From Diogma glabrata (lineage: Eukaryota; Arthropoda; Insecta; Diptera; Cylindrotomidae), in the NCBI GenBank assembly GCA_963693315.1, contig OY856187.1, positions 115,986,843 through 116,050,842 on the forward strand: a DNA stretch of 64,000 nucleotides, given 5' to 3'. A model generated the notes under the pieces. It did no database searches, was not told the origin of the DNA, and saw nothing but the letters and a program-made list of their open reading frames with translations. The position numbers and the translations under genes were made by a program. This document shows, piece by piece, positions 20,655 through 34,829 of the stretch (its first letter is position 1; each line of letters begins with the position of its first letter).

Positions 20655-20790
20655 GCTATTTATGAAACAAGTTGCTAAATTAGGTTGTTTTAAGCACGAG
20701 ATGTGAAATTGGCAACCGAGGCGAAGCCGAGGTTGACAATACATCGAGTGCTTAAAACAACTAATTTAGCAACGTGTTTCATACAAGATT
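20655..20790. repeat. ~40-bp inverted arms around GC-rich core
   Basis: GTTGCTAAATTAG plus GTTGTTTTAAGCAC at the left and GTGCTTAAAACAAC plus CTAATTTAGCAAC at the right enclose CCGAGGCGAAGCCGAGG. Same architecture as the dyads at 6125 and 34204. It lies next to the Crypton-like piece. Confidence 0.75.
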
Positions 20791-20951
20791 TTTTGTAACG
20801 AAGCTGCAAAATTAAACTTTTATAAAAAATACAACTAAACAAATTGCATTTGTATCTGGTACGTTTTGAGCAAACCAATTTGATCTTATAAGGAGTATGT
20901 AGCCTTAGTTTTCTTTTAGTTTTCATACTACCAATTGTGAAAAATATCAAG

Positions 20952-21296
20952 ATGAGTTCAAGTGATGATGATTTTGTATCGTCAGATATATAAAAAGCAG
21001 CAAATGAAGCTATTTCTACAATCGTACCGGAAAAATTAGCGAAATTGGCGTACGAAACTTCATACAAAAATTTTGATGAGTCGTTCAAAGAATCAAAAAC
21101 TACAACAATCAATGACATGGTCATGCTGGCCTGTTTTGTAAGAAAACTAGGATCCATGAAACCTTCAACATCGTGGTGCGAGTACTCTAAACTAAGAACT
21201 ATGGCTTATTTGAACGCCAGCGTGGATATGAAATCATTCACGAATTTGATAGCTTTATTTAAGCATTACTCTAGTAAATTTGGTCACATTCATTAA
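20952..21296 (+). pseudogene. N-terminal piece of a Crypton/tyrosine-recombinase-like protein
   Basis: Starts MSSSDDDFVSSD, has an in-frame stop after 13 codons (20991-20993), then continues PEKLAKLAYETSYKNFDESF, MLACFVRKLG, PSTSWCEYSKLRTMAYLN and FTNLIALFKHYSSKFG. This follows the core-binding (SAM-like) N-terminal domain I know from insect Crypton-type proteins. The catalytic C-terminal domain is missing and replaced by the hairpin at 21279. Confidence 0.55.
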
Positions 21297-21458
21297 AGTA
21301 CTAATTGTAGTTGTTTAATAGTTTATTAAAGCATTAATAATAATGGTTTAATGATTCATTAAAGTACTTATACTTTAATGAATCATTAAACCATTATTAT
21401 TAATGCTTTAATAAAATATTAAACAACTACAATTAGTACTTTAATGAATCTGACCAAT
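21279..21458. repeat. AT-rich hairpin with ~85-bp arms
   Basis: Arms 21279-21363 and 21374-21458 are nearly perfect inverses; both contain CATTAATAATAATGGTTTAA or its complement. The outer ends read TTGGTCA...TGACCAA. It ends the Crypton-like reading frame, so it probably inserted into it. Confidence 0.85.
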
Positions 21459-22204
21459 GTACTAGATTAATGCTTAAATAAAGCTCATTTAATTACTAAA
21501 ATGACGCACGAAAAAGCGTAGATTTTGCAACTTAGTTACAAGGAATGAATTTTTGAAATTGGCATGGGCCCAGTAAAAAAAACATTGTTGTTTTTTAAAT
21601 TTATTATTTGAAGTGTTCATTTTCATATTTTTATGAGTGTTTTATGGTGGGCCCCCGGCCCAGGGCCGGGTGGGCCGTACCGTAGTAACGGCACTGGGTA
21701 TGTGATATCTCACACTAACTCGTTAGGTCAATTGTATAGAGTATAGACTATAGGAATTGTAGTACGCGGGGTTGTCACACCGGTAGATCAAAAATAAAAA
21801 TATTTATAAATCAACAAAAACTGACTCTCCATGTGGTAAAATATATACATACACTCGGAATAGGGAAGGTCCATTTTTGTACCACATATTTTTGTAAAAA
21901 TAATTGCCAAGTAGCTCAAAAAAAAAGTTGCTCGAAATTTATGATGCACCATTTTTATGTTAGAAGCTCAAGGCTTTTTATATAGAACGCAATTGAATCT
22001 TTGCACAAATCAAAAGTATTACAATTGAAAAAATTGATATTATATGAAGGACATAACTCCTGATTTCTTCTAGAAAGCAACAGCGCGACATCATCAAAGA
22101 ATACTCCATAACTAAGATTCAGTGGTCAATCGTTGACTGAATAGAGTTCATACTCCAGCATCCCTAGGATATCACCTTAGCTAGTAATATCTCGATCAAA
22201 ATTT

Positions 22205-23880
22205 ATCAAGATCAAAAATTAACAAAAAATTTACAAATATACAAAAACTGATCCCTCCATGCGCTTATAAATGAATAATAATGAAATGAAATGACTAAAC
22301 GAATATGTGGGCAAATGAAAACAGCGTCTTACACCCCAAAAGCTTACCTCGACTTAATACTGGAGTATGTAATTAGATATTGTTCTAGTAAATCATTACC
22401 ATTTCAGCAACTCGTCTATCCATGATTCTAGCTGGATCTAGGTAACCAAACCTTTTCTATTCCACCAAAAAATAGAGTACTAATATCATTATTCATTAAC
22501 CTAAATTTGAAGTTTGTAACAGTGATCGCTGTTGTGGCAACTTTGCATTATGTTTTTTGTCTCTAAATATTTTTATAACGAGCACACTACAAGCTATGAA
22601 ACGACTCCATATTGTATAAAAGAGATGTTATGAAAGTTTGAAGCGACACCTGAGAGATCATTTTTTGGTTTAAGATGCTAACCACGTAATGTAAGGTACT
22701 ATTGGCAATATGATGGAGATGTAATAAGTCAAACGGCAGCCCTTCCAATCGAGTTAGAGAGGGTTTCCTTGTGATGCATTACATTTGCTTGATTGATTGA
22801 TAAAATAAGCCTGCATATAGCCTAAGCAAATGCTTTAGACTAAGCAAATACTAAAAGATGTGTATATGTGGTTGACTGCACATTGAAATGACTTTCAATC
22901 CCAATCTGTTTTATCAAAAAATATATCAGCAGAAGTTCACATCAGGTCAAACTAAATTATCCATTGAAAGTTTGATTTTCATTGTGTGCAACAAGTTAGT
23001 TATATAAACACTAATCCTCAATTCCAAATGAAGAGAAACAACAATAGTTCAATTGCTATTTTACATAAATAATTTTTATAATTATATCACGTGATAAAAT
23101 TCAATTTGTATTTTTGTTTCCATTTAAATGATTTTCATAATATTTATTCAAGTCAAGTACAAACATTTTATTCATTATTTTTACTGTTTGCATTATAACA
23201 AAACAAAAGTTTTTTAATTTAAAATTTATTACTATTTTAATTCGAATAATAATAAAATTATTTTCTACTCACCGGTTTCAATAACACAAAACGGTCCATA
23301 TTTGCAAAAAAATATTGACTATTTCATAGCTCTTACAGATTTATTTTATATTATTTTACTTTAAGTTTAAGAAGTTATTACTTTTTAGTTACATATAAAC
23401 ATGGCGTTGTAATTTGTACTAAAAAGAAAAACAATAACATAAATTAGAATGAATTGCCGGTTTTAATCGGTGCGTGTTGCAAAATTCACATGTCGCATGA
23501 AACTGTTAGTCCTGTCGCTTTAAATTGGCATGGATGCTTTGAATTAGTCCCTATCAGAAATCATATATGATTTCCCTATTGGTTCTGAGCTGAACCTTCT
23601 TAATTTGATCAGGGACAAATAGGGCTGACCTACTTAAGCCTTATTTTGGTCAATGATCAGTACTGCATCAGGTTGAACTGAGAAATGTTCCAATAACGTA
23701 TTCACTTTGGGCCTTTTCAGAAATCATATATGATTTTCCTATTAGAGCAAGCTCTAGTGGAACTGGACCCTAGGACATCCCCTGTCTTTGTGTGAGCGCC
23801 TGGCAGGTAATTAATAACAATTTCCAAGTTTTTAAACAATGAAAGAAAAACAACACAAAATTGAAAAAAAATAGTCAAAT
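22205..23880. other. Intergenic stretch, little recognised
   Basis: Contains a repeated CAGAAATCATATATGATTTCC-like palindromic motif at about 23551 and 23709 (core ATCATATATGAT). Otherwise there is no gene or element end I can support. Confidence 0.4.
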
Positions 23881-23884
23881 TTGA

Positions 23885-24840
23885 GTCCGTATCATAGCAT
23901 CGAAAAGTTAAATCATTGAATCGTGTTATAGAAACAAAAATCAGTGGAGTAGATCCAAAAGTTCATACCACCGAATTTCATATCATCGAATGGATTTGAA
24001 ATTGAAAAATTATTAGATCGAAATATCATACCACCGAAAATTCATTTCGTCGAAAAATCATTACATAAAAACATCACATCACCGAAAATCATATAAACGA
24101 AAATTTAATTCATAAAATTGAAAAATCATTTGATCGAAATTCGTAAAATAGAATAAAAAATCATATTATTGAAATATCATAACATCGAAAATATTCGATA
24201 TAATAAATAATTTATTGCATCGAAAAATTAATTCAGTAAATTATTTGTGATATAACATCACTCCGATAGAAAATCTCCCATCAAGAATAATTAATATAAG
24301 AACTGATTACTGAATCTAAAAAATTATATTGTATTAGCTTTGACATTTTTTGGTAGTTTATCTAGTCGGCTAGCCCTGATGAGAATGATAAACTTTTTTA
24401 AAGTTTAAAATTTTCTCATTGGTTCGAAACTAGATCGGTCGAAAATTGTAGGGATTGCAAAAAGTTTCATAATTTGCACCATAATTTTTTAGATTCAGTT
24501 CTTATATCGAAAAATTGTTCAATCGAAATATAGAGTATGTCCTATTTAGTGCTAGCAATATTGTAAATTCAAATGTGATATGATTTGTAATGTATTATGA
24601 TTTTTTCTTCGATTTTATGAATTTCGATGACTTGATATTTCCAGTACATCGAAAAAATTTCGGTGCAACGGTCTTTCGATGCAATAACTTTTCGACAGTG
24701 TGAACTTTTGGTGTTATAATTTTCGATGTTGTGATTTTTTTTTGTTTGATTTTTCGATAATATGATTTTTGTTTTATTGATATTTTCCGATGTAACGATT
24801 TTTGATGGTATGGTTTTTCGATAATATGGCATGATCCATA
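23885..24840. repeat. Degenerate ATCGAAA-motif repeat, copy 1 (inverted halves)
   Basis: 23885-24250 is built of loosely spaced TCGAAAATCAT-type words; 24470-24840 holds the same words on the opposite strand (TTTTTCGATAATATGAT). A homologous copy is at 48150-49290. Open frames here only reflect the motif. Confidence 0.7.
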
Positions 24841-25363
24841 AACTAAATGAAAATTGATATTAAACTCTCTTAAAATGGCGAAATTGAATGTTAATTTCGT
24901 CATTTCAAATTAGATTTATTTGTTTTGATTTTCAATCTTCAAATTAAACTAATAATGAAAAAATAGAATCAATAGTGATCAACTCACTTTTAATAGCCGA
25001 AAAATAAGAAGGTAGCGAAATCCGAAATTCGAGGTCCACGCCATGCTACCGTGCCAGATGACAGAAATAGGTTGGTATATCGAAGAGTGGCAGAGTAAAT
25101 ACTTCTTGCTCAAGGAAACTACATCACTTCTAGTCATTGACTTTTCAAAACCACCTCAAGCGTCTGTTCTCAAGCTTCTGTTCTCCATGTTAGAGACGTC
25201 TGTCTTGAATCAAGTGTCTCCCTACATAAACATGTAAAAAGGTTTTTTTAAGAGCCTTAAGATCAGACCGAAGATAACACCCTCCCTCACCTCGAAAAAA
25301 AGACTTCGTTAGAATTAGGAACCAGAAGTTATCGGGCCATCGAACCATGGGGCCCCCTATGCA

Positions 25364-25878
25364 GGGCCCTATTCTCGAACACATATTTGTCAATCGACAA
25401 TATTGTCAATTTCACCAAAATGCTTAACAATTTGTATAAAAATGGTATTCTGTAACTGAAATTTGTGTATCCTTAGACCCAAACCAATTATAACAAATGT
25501 TTACAAAATTATAACAGATTTTTGGTACTAAATTCGTACTTTTGACAACTAACTTTTTTAATCTTAAAACATGCAAAATAAAATAAAAAAATATTTAATA
25601 AATAAATATGTTTTAATGATATTTATATAAAAATATGATTAAAGACTGAATTTTGCGTTATAAATTAATTTTTACGCCAATCGATGAAATTTGTATAAAA
25701 ATGTCAACACACAAAACAAAAAGCAAAATTGTGATTTTGACAGTAACTATATTGTTCTTGTCAGATTCACAATATTGTGTTGAATTTTCACCAAATTGGT
25801 TTTACATAATTCGAAATTCACAATATTGTGTGAATTTACAATATTGTGATGACATTTATGTGTTCAAGAATAGGGCCC
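25364..25878. mobile_element. 515-bp MITE with GGGCCCTATTCT ends
   Basis: Ends GGGCCCTATTCTCGAACACA and, read inward from the right, GGGCCCTATTCTTGAACACA. CA flanks both sides. The interior has repeated palindromic words such as TTCACAATATTGTG. No coding sequence. Confidence 0.75.
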
Positions 25879-26281
25879 CAGGCTACAAAATCGGCATGTA
25901 GAATGTGCGTACCCTAAGCGCCCCTAATGCTCTCAAGAGTTTAGAAACAGAGCCTGAGAGGTAAAGAATGGATGGCATTGCCCCGCAAGAAATTAAACAC
26001 CAAATAATCGGAAAATAAGATTTGGATAGTCACTATACCTATACTGTAGTGGTATATCTTATGGCAATGTGGTGGGTGCCAACAGCCTGCTTTTGAATTC
26101 GAATGATAATAAATTGTCTGAGTTTACATTATAAAGTAATTTGAGAAATGCAAGTAGTTTTTTTTCCGCATCGATGGATTCATAAGCAGACTTGGGTCTC
26201 ACCGAATGGAAACACTCGAAATTAAATTGATCAAGTGCTATAAAACAACAAGTTTTTTTTCGAGCGTTCTGGATGTGCGGT
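25879..26281. other. Spacer between MITE and short element B
   Basis: No feature was recognised in this stretch. Confidence 0.35.
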
Positions 26282-26283
26282 TA

Positions 26284-27094
26284 CCCATACAAGGTTGTAC
26301 AACTGGTCCAGTAATGGTCCATTTCTGGCAGCCAGTAATGCAGCAATGGGCGAGTACTGGCAACCATGACTGGGCCATTAACATAATTTTACTGGATGAT
26401 AACTTCGGACAATAAATGGTTGCCATTCTTGGGCCAAATACTGGCAACCATGACTGAGCCGTTAAAAAAATATACATTATTATTATTATTATTAAATTTA
26501 CATATTTAAATAAATTAAATACAAACTAATTTAAAATAAAATAAAAATGACGGGAAAAATTCAAAACTCCCCATACAACTAGTTCAGTTGCAGGAATGGC
26601 TGAGTAATGGCAAACTCCGCCCTGACTCCGCCATTAAAAAAAATATAAAATAATATTTTTTATACATAAATTAAAATAAATTATTTACAAAATAATTAAA
26701 ATAAAATGGAAATGAAAATAAATTAAAACATATACCAACCTTTTCTATATTACCATAGTCTTTCAACCGACAAGGTGATAACTAAACTATATGTGAAATT
26801 TTTCAAACTATGTATTTCTAAAAGGGATAATACTCTAGTGAAATTTAAAAAAAATGACAGATCGGTAAATTCATGGCTATAGTACTGGCCCAATAACATT
26901 AGCCAAGTAATATTTACCATTCATGGGCCAGTGCTTGGCCATTCAAAGGTAACAATATACTGGCTATTTTCTGTAAACCATAGATCGGCCGATGATTGGT
27001 TGTCGTATTGGCCCAGTAACAATAGCCAAGTACTGTTAACCATTAATGGACCAGTGCTTGGCCGTATGTCAATGTCTGGCAAAACCTACTTGGG
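26284..27094 (-). mobile_element. Short DNA element, copy B (no insertion)
   Basis: 811 bp, reverse complement of 3151-4800 minus its 838-bp insertion plus TSD. The ends CCCATACAAGG and CCTACTTGGG are flanked by TA on both sides (26282-26283, 27095-27096). It serves as the empty-site reference for the insertion in copy A. Confidence 0.8.
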
Positions 27095-27687
27095 TAGAGG
27101 TGCATACATTGAAAATGATCACTTTATTGTATGTGCTAAGTTAAGGTGAAACTTTCAAAATCTTATTATCCCCCATTGTCGTCAGTCTTTCAAAAAATAC
27201 AATTTTGAAAATTAGACTCAACTCATTGTTAAATTTTTTGTTCAAAATTTTCCAAATATCATATCTTTTTAAATTATTTTCAAACTTTTCATTTTAACGG
27301 GCTGTGAAGATACGGAAAAGGGGAAATTTTCAAATTTAAGTGAAAAAATTAACAGAACGAATTTCTAAAATCCATTTTTAAGAAATTTCAAAGCATCGCT
27401 TTTTCATAGGCAACATTACTTGACCCCGGAAAAAAAGTAGCGGTCTCACCCCTTTCATATACATGAAACCAACTTTATGTATTTTAGATATCGATATCTT
27501 ATCTATGGAAGGAGCTTTTATGCTTATTTCAAATCTCTTATTTCCCCAAAAGGACTTTGTTCCTTTTGTACCATTTAAACTCTAAAGTCTAGCATTAAAT
27601 AGTTGCAACAAAAAACAAATTTGAAGTCGGTCAAATAAACAAATAAATTTTCTACTTTTCAATCGTATTGCGCATTTAACTATAACT

Positions 27688-29790
27688 ATTCCGGTCTGAA
27701 ACCTATTACATTCTCGAGCCAAAAGTGAAATTCTTACCCCCACTTTTTTGGGCATTTCTAGACGTTTTAGGACCTTCTGATACTAAAAGAGCAAAAGAAA
27801 ATGTCCGTTTGTCTGCCGTCACAACCGTCTTTACAAAGAAAATTGCTGGAGCGATTTCTAAAACTTTTGTTTCTTAAAATAGGTTAACTTAATGGTAATA
27901 GCTGAAAAGACGATGTTTTACGATAACTGTACCTTAAGTGGGTCAAAAAAACGTTAAGTGTGTCAAAACAAGAAAATTTGCATAGTTTTTGCTGACGTTC
28001 ATTTAACGTTTATTTTAAGAGTGTGTTCTTAGAACGTTCATTTTAACTGACAACGAGTAGTAACGTTGAATGTGGAGAAATCTTGATGGTCGGCATTGGT
28101 ATGTGAGACCAGGAGCTTGATTATTGTATTATAAGTGTGTCAAAAAATACCGTTAAGTGTGTCAAAAGAATGATTTTCGTTTATTTTTTTAACCAATTTT
28201 TTTCCAAACAAAATTAATTATTTGTATGATATGAAATGTAATTGAACATGAAATTGGACATGGAATATGGTTCTATCCAGTTTCATCTCCTCCCAACTTG
28301 TAGAAACAGTTGGAAAATATCAAGTAGTCAAAGCAGTCAAAGCAGATTAAATGTCGCAAGTAACCCAATATCTGAGCTTTAATCATTGAGGAAGACAGTG
28401 CGTCATAGGGTCAGGGAATGTGCCACTACCTGGATTATTGGGAACCCGGCAACAAAATTTATCATTATTGGGGAGATGTTTTTTTTTGAGAAATTTTTTG
28501 TGTAATTCCAGATTCTACGACTTCTGAATAACAGGAACAGTTGGAAAATAAGTTTGAATTTTTGATAATGTAATAATTTTTGCAATATTTTTGAATTTCG
28601 AAATTTCAATCTTTGATTTTAGATTAATTTTTGGAATATTTTTAGAATTTTGAAGACAGTTTGTAGTTTTGATTTTGTAATAGTTTTTGAAATATTTTTA
28701 GAATTTTGATAAAAGTTTGTATTTTTGATTTTATTACAATTTTTGCAATAATTTTACAATTTTGGAAAAAGTTTGTGTTTTTGATTATATGTTATAATTT
28801 TTGCAATATTTAAAGAATTTTGGAAAAAGTTTGAATTTTTGATTTAGTTATAATTTTCGCAATATTTATAGAATTTTGAAAAAAGTATACGTAGTTTTGA
28901 TTTTGTTATAGTTTTAGCAATATTTTTAGAATTTTGAAAAAATAATGTGTTTTTGAATTTGTAATAATTTTTGGAATATTTTTAGAGTTTTGAAAAAAAG
29001 TTTTTAGTGTTGATTTTGTAATAATTTTTGTGATATTTTTAGAATTTTGAAAAAGTTTGTATTTTTGATTTTGTTGTAATTTTTGCAATATCTTTTAAAT
29101 TGTGGGAAAAGTTTGAATATTTGATTTTGTTATGATTTTCGCAATGTTTTTTAAATTTTGAAAAAGGTTTGAATTTTTGATTTTGTTATAATTTTTCCTA
29201 TATTTTTGGAATTTTGAAAAAAGTTTCAATTTTTGATTTTGTAATAATTTTTGGAATATTTTTAGAATTTTGAAAAGTTGAATTTTTTGATTTTGTTATA
29301 ATTTTTGAAACCTTGGAAAAAGTTTGAATTTTTGATTTTTTTATAATTTTTTTGAAATCAATTCAAACAGGCCTCTGTTTTTGAAAAAATTTAAATTAAT
29401 TATAAGTATGACATGAAATGTAATTAAAAATGAAATTGGTAGATAATGGGTTGTTTGTTTTTGAAATGTTGAAATTGCTGAGCACTAAATGGAGTGGTTT
29501 TTAAAGTAGTTTGCTGAGTGTATCATCTTTTCACTAAATTATGTTAATTTATGATCTGTTATAATTTGCCGGCAGCGTATTGATGTTTCGTGTTAGTTTT
29601 GTAATAAACTTCTAAACAGAGATAAAATACTTGTACTTTTACAAAGAGTTTTACGTTCAATATACATCGCTGCCCAAAACTAAAAACAATGTCCTCATAA
29701 AATCCTTTTGCCAAAAACCATATAAAAATTCTTAACCCAGACCGAAGTCTTGATATCTCAGGGCCTTGAGATTTAAGCCTCTTCATATTT
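27688..29790 (+). mobile_element. Modular satellite-bearing element family A, copy 1
   Basis: It starts TTCCGGTCTGAAA (degenerate form of ACTTCGGTCTG), then AAAAGTGAAATTCTTACCCCC and a TGTCTGCCGTC tract. It carries a ~60-bp array (28550-29345), then a shared ~250-bp 3' part: CAGACCGAAGT, stem-loop CTCAGGGCCTTGAG, end ATATTT. The 143-bp array seen in the other copies is mostly lost here, and a piece of repeat D (28365-28450) interrupts it. Non-coding. Confidence 0.7.
28550..29345 (+). repeat. ~60-bp minisatellite array
   Basis: Units of the form TTTTTGATTTTGTAATAATT, then GCAATATTTTTAGAATTTTG and AAAAAGTTTG. About a dozen diverged units. Confidence 0.85.
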
Positions 29791-29794
29791 TTCA

Positions 29795-31980
<2,186 letters not shown>

Positions 31981-31981
31981 A

Positions 31982-32100
31982 GTAGATTTTCACGGTTTGG
32001 TTAACTGAAACCTAAAACGGAAGGTTTTGAAACAAATAAACTGTAACCGAAAACAGACTTACAAAACCGCGGTTTTGCGGTTTTGAAAATTTCTTCGTAA
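31982..32100. repeat. CGGTTT-rich hAT-1-like terminal fragment
   Basis: TAGATTTTCACGGTTTGGTTAAC followed by GAAACC and CCGCGGTTTTGCGG words resembles the ends of hAT-1 (208 and 5651). No matching second end was found. Confidence 0.4.
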
Positions 32101-32549
32101 AACAAAAAAAAATTACTTTTATTAATATTTTAATTAATACTGCCAATCAATGACACACACTCACACAAATGATGTCGAAAAAATCAGTGTTTCTGCACCA
32201 AAAAAATGCAAGTGGTTTTTGTGACATACCAATTACGGGTTGAGGGGCTCGGGCTGGGTGGTCGGAGCACTATAATGCAAACTTGAAACAGTTACTTCGG
32301 TATTTTTTATCCCACAGGAAATTAAATGTAACCAAATTTTTTGTTTAAAAAGACAAAAGTTTTCGTGCTGAATACTAGTTACGTATCTTATTTAGTTTTA
32401 GAGTTATTTTGAAGAGAAGGTACGATTTTGAGAAATTTGAAATATTCATTTTTCATTATAATCATACTTTTTTTAGAAACTACGTATTCTAATGCAGCTA
32501 AACTTCTGGAACTCATGATTAATACTAAAATACAGCTATCTGTTAAACG

Positions 32550-34032
32550 CAGTGGTTCTCAAAGCGTGTTCCGCGATGCACTTTCCACAGTTCCGCGAAA
32601 AAATCAAATGTACAATCAATTCAATTAAAAATTGCTTGAAAATAAAAATCAATTCAATGTAAAATTTACACGTACGTAAAATTTACACGTTTCTCGGCTT
32701 TGTATGAATAAAAATATCTTTCGGGTTAAAATTACTTCTTGAAAACATAAAATATTATTGCAGTTATTAAAATTCTCCTTTTACACATAAATAAATAAAA
32801 AATGTATGAAGTTTTTGTTTCACACTATATGAACAAATGATTGGATAAGAAACCCGTTTACTTCTTCCGAATTTTCTAGTTTTACTTTAAATGAAGAAGA
32901 AGAATTGACGTCGCTTTCTTCAGATCGTGGATTAAAATTACAGTTCCATGAACATACTCCTGAAAATTTTTGGATCTCTGTTAAAGATGAATACCCGAGT
33001 ATAAGCAAAAAATCCTTGAACATATTATTGTTATTTTCCACGACATAACTTTGCGAAGCGGGATTTTCAACTATGATCAATATAAAGACACAAACGTGAG
33101 AGACTAGGGAATTTAGAAGAAGAAATGCGCGTGGCGTTATCATTTATTCGCCCCGATATCGCTGAGATCTGTAAAGATCGTCAAGCTCATGGATCGCATT
33201 AAGTTTGATATTTTTTTAAAAGTATTGTAATTTTAATTGTGCTTTCAATAAATATATTTGCCTTAATCGATATCGGTTCATATTTTATTTATATACATAT
33301 TATTTTCTAAAAGTAGCACTTGGAAGGGGGGGGGCACTCACACGCTGCGACACGATTCTGTTTCCTTTTTGCTTTATAATTACTACGTTTTCATGCAGAT
33401 CGAAAAAGAATTGAATCCTCATCCCGTTTTCAAACTGTAAAGTGTTTTCATGATTGGATTGAAAACGGGTTGAAAACGTTTTTAAAACTGTGTTGAAAAA
33501 CTGTCAAAAGGTCAAAAAGCGTTTAATTGTGTTTCATTATTTGTGTTCAATATTTTATTTTTTTATGCTTGATATTGTATATTTCTTTTAAATAAAGTTA
33601 ATGAAATAAACATTTTATAAATCAATGTGAATTTAGTTGTTTTGTAATTAAAAACAAACATAAACATTTTGCTGCGCATGACACGGTCCAGTTTTCCGTT
33701 TTCATGCATTTTCGAATATTTGGATACCGATCCCAAAAAAAATCGAGATCGTATTTAAAAATAAATAGTATTCCAAACTGCAATTGTTGATGTTTTTATG
33801 GTGAATTCAATTCGAATTTGGTTTTCAAATCGTTTTGAACTAAACATCAAAACGTAGTAAATAATGGAGTGTTTTGGCAAACATTATTCTGTTTTTTATT
33901 GCACTTTTGGTTTCAAAAATGTTAGCCACCCTCGCCCCCTGTTGTAAAGTGTATGCTGTATTGTAGATATTCCGCCTAAAAATATATCAGAGTTTAGTGT
34001 TCCCCGACTTCAAAAAGTTTGAGAACCAAGGT
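32550..34032 (+). mobile_element. hAT-3: Buster/Charlie-like hAT element
   Basis: The left end CAGTGGTTCTCAAAGCG, a signature of Buster/Charlie-type hATs, and the right end read inward CCTTGGTTCTCAAACTTT. Flanking 8-mers GTTAAACG (32542-32549) and GTTAAAGG (34033-34040) match at 7 of 8. At 1483 bp it is internally deleted. A broken transposase C-terminus is inside. Confidence 0.8.
32880..33200 (+). pseudogene. hAT transposase C-terminus (ZBED5/SCAND3-like), broken
   Basis: ENFWISVKDEYPSISKKS, then LNILLLFSTT, stop, LCEAGFSTMINIKT, stop and frameshift, then LEEEMRVALSFIRPDIAEIC. This matches the hAT dimerisation region of ZBED5/FAM200-like transposases. At least two in-frame stops and one frameshift make it a pseudogene. 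Confidence 0.75.
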
Positions 34033-34203
34033 GTTAAAGGATAACGAAGAATATGGATTTTGCTGGGAATAGCTGAGATTTTAACGCTGATTTTTTTTTT
34101 AATTCGACTTGCTCACCGTTTTTGCATCGCTTAGTTTTGATGGACACGAATTAAACTAGTACTTATTTTAAAGGTATTGCTTAGCATCATAAGAGTATAT
34201 TAA

Positions 34204-34290
34204 GAAACTAGTTTCATAATCGACGATTTTATCGCACGCAATCTGTTTAGAAAACGACCCGCGCAGCGTCTTATGAAACGAGTTTTTTAT
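34204..34290. repeat. Small dyad with GC-rich core
   Basis: AAACTAGTTTCATAA faces TTATGAAACGAGTTT around ATCGCACGC...GACCCGCGCAGCG. It is the third example of the layout seen at 6125 and 20655. Confidence 0.55.
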
Positions 34291-34829
34291 ACTATTTTTT
34301 CTATTTTGCATTTTTTGTCTTGAAATTTTAAAAAATGTGTATTTTATTAAAAAATAGTCAATTTGAAATTTTGTTATTATTACTAATTATTTTAATTAAT
34401 TAAAATATTTAACAAATTAACACTAATTTAGATATTCTTATTAATTTTATTTACATAATTATTATTCGTTTTAATGTTCACTGACGTTTGTATGACCAAT
34501 GTGACCAACCTTAAAAGAAAAAAATGTATGTCTGTCTGTAGGCCGGCCGTCATTACCTACGCTGCAGGGAAAACCGCTGGAGGGATTTCAAAATTTTTTT
34601 TCTAAAAATAGGTATATTCAAGGGACAGGTCTGAAAGGACGCTGTGTTCGATAACTGTACCGGAAGTGTGTCAAAAAAATCATTATGTATGTCAAAAATA
34701 GCAAATTTTCATATTTTTGGCTTTAAAACGTTCATTTTAAGTGATTACGAGTAGGAACATTGAATTTGGAGAAATCTTGATGGTAGGGATTGGTATGTGA
34801 GATCAAAAACTAGATTATTGCCTTATAAG

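Larger units (their letters stand above)
20793..21551 (+). mobile_element. Crypton-like non-autonomous fragment
   Basis: Bounded by TTGTAACGAAGCTGCAAAAT (20793-20812) and the imperfect inverse ATTTTGCAACTTAGTTACAA (21532-21551). It contains the N-terminal part of a tyrosine-recombinase-like protein and a long AT-rich hairpin. No catalytic recombinase region remains. Confidence 0.5.
18914..21696 (-). mobile_element. hAT-2: hAT element with nested LINE and Crypton-like fragment
   Basis: Ends CAGTGCCGTCCC (18914) and, inward from 21696, CAGTGCCGTTAC. Both are followed by GGGCCC-rich subterminal sequence. It is flanked by a perfect 8-bp duplication GGTATGTG (18906-18913 and 21697-21704). The transposase C-terminus lies on the minus strand near the left end. 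It is inserted in a copy of dispersed repeat D. A truncated LINE and a Crypton-like piece are nested within. Confidence 0.9.

Noticed and set aside
24569..24903. Minus-strand Lys/Ile-rich frames
   Set aside because: Translation of the TCGAAA-word repeat; the same kind of frame appears at 48604.
31982..32100. A sixth hAT element starting at TAGATTTTCACGG
   Set aside because: Only one end is visible; kept as a fragment only.
33395..33500. GAAAACGGGTTGAAAACG-type direct and inverted words as a regulatory site
   Set aside because: Inside hAT-3 and probably subterminal element sequence; no evidence for regulation.
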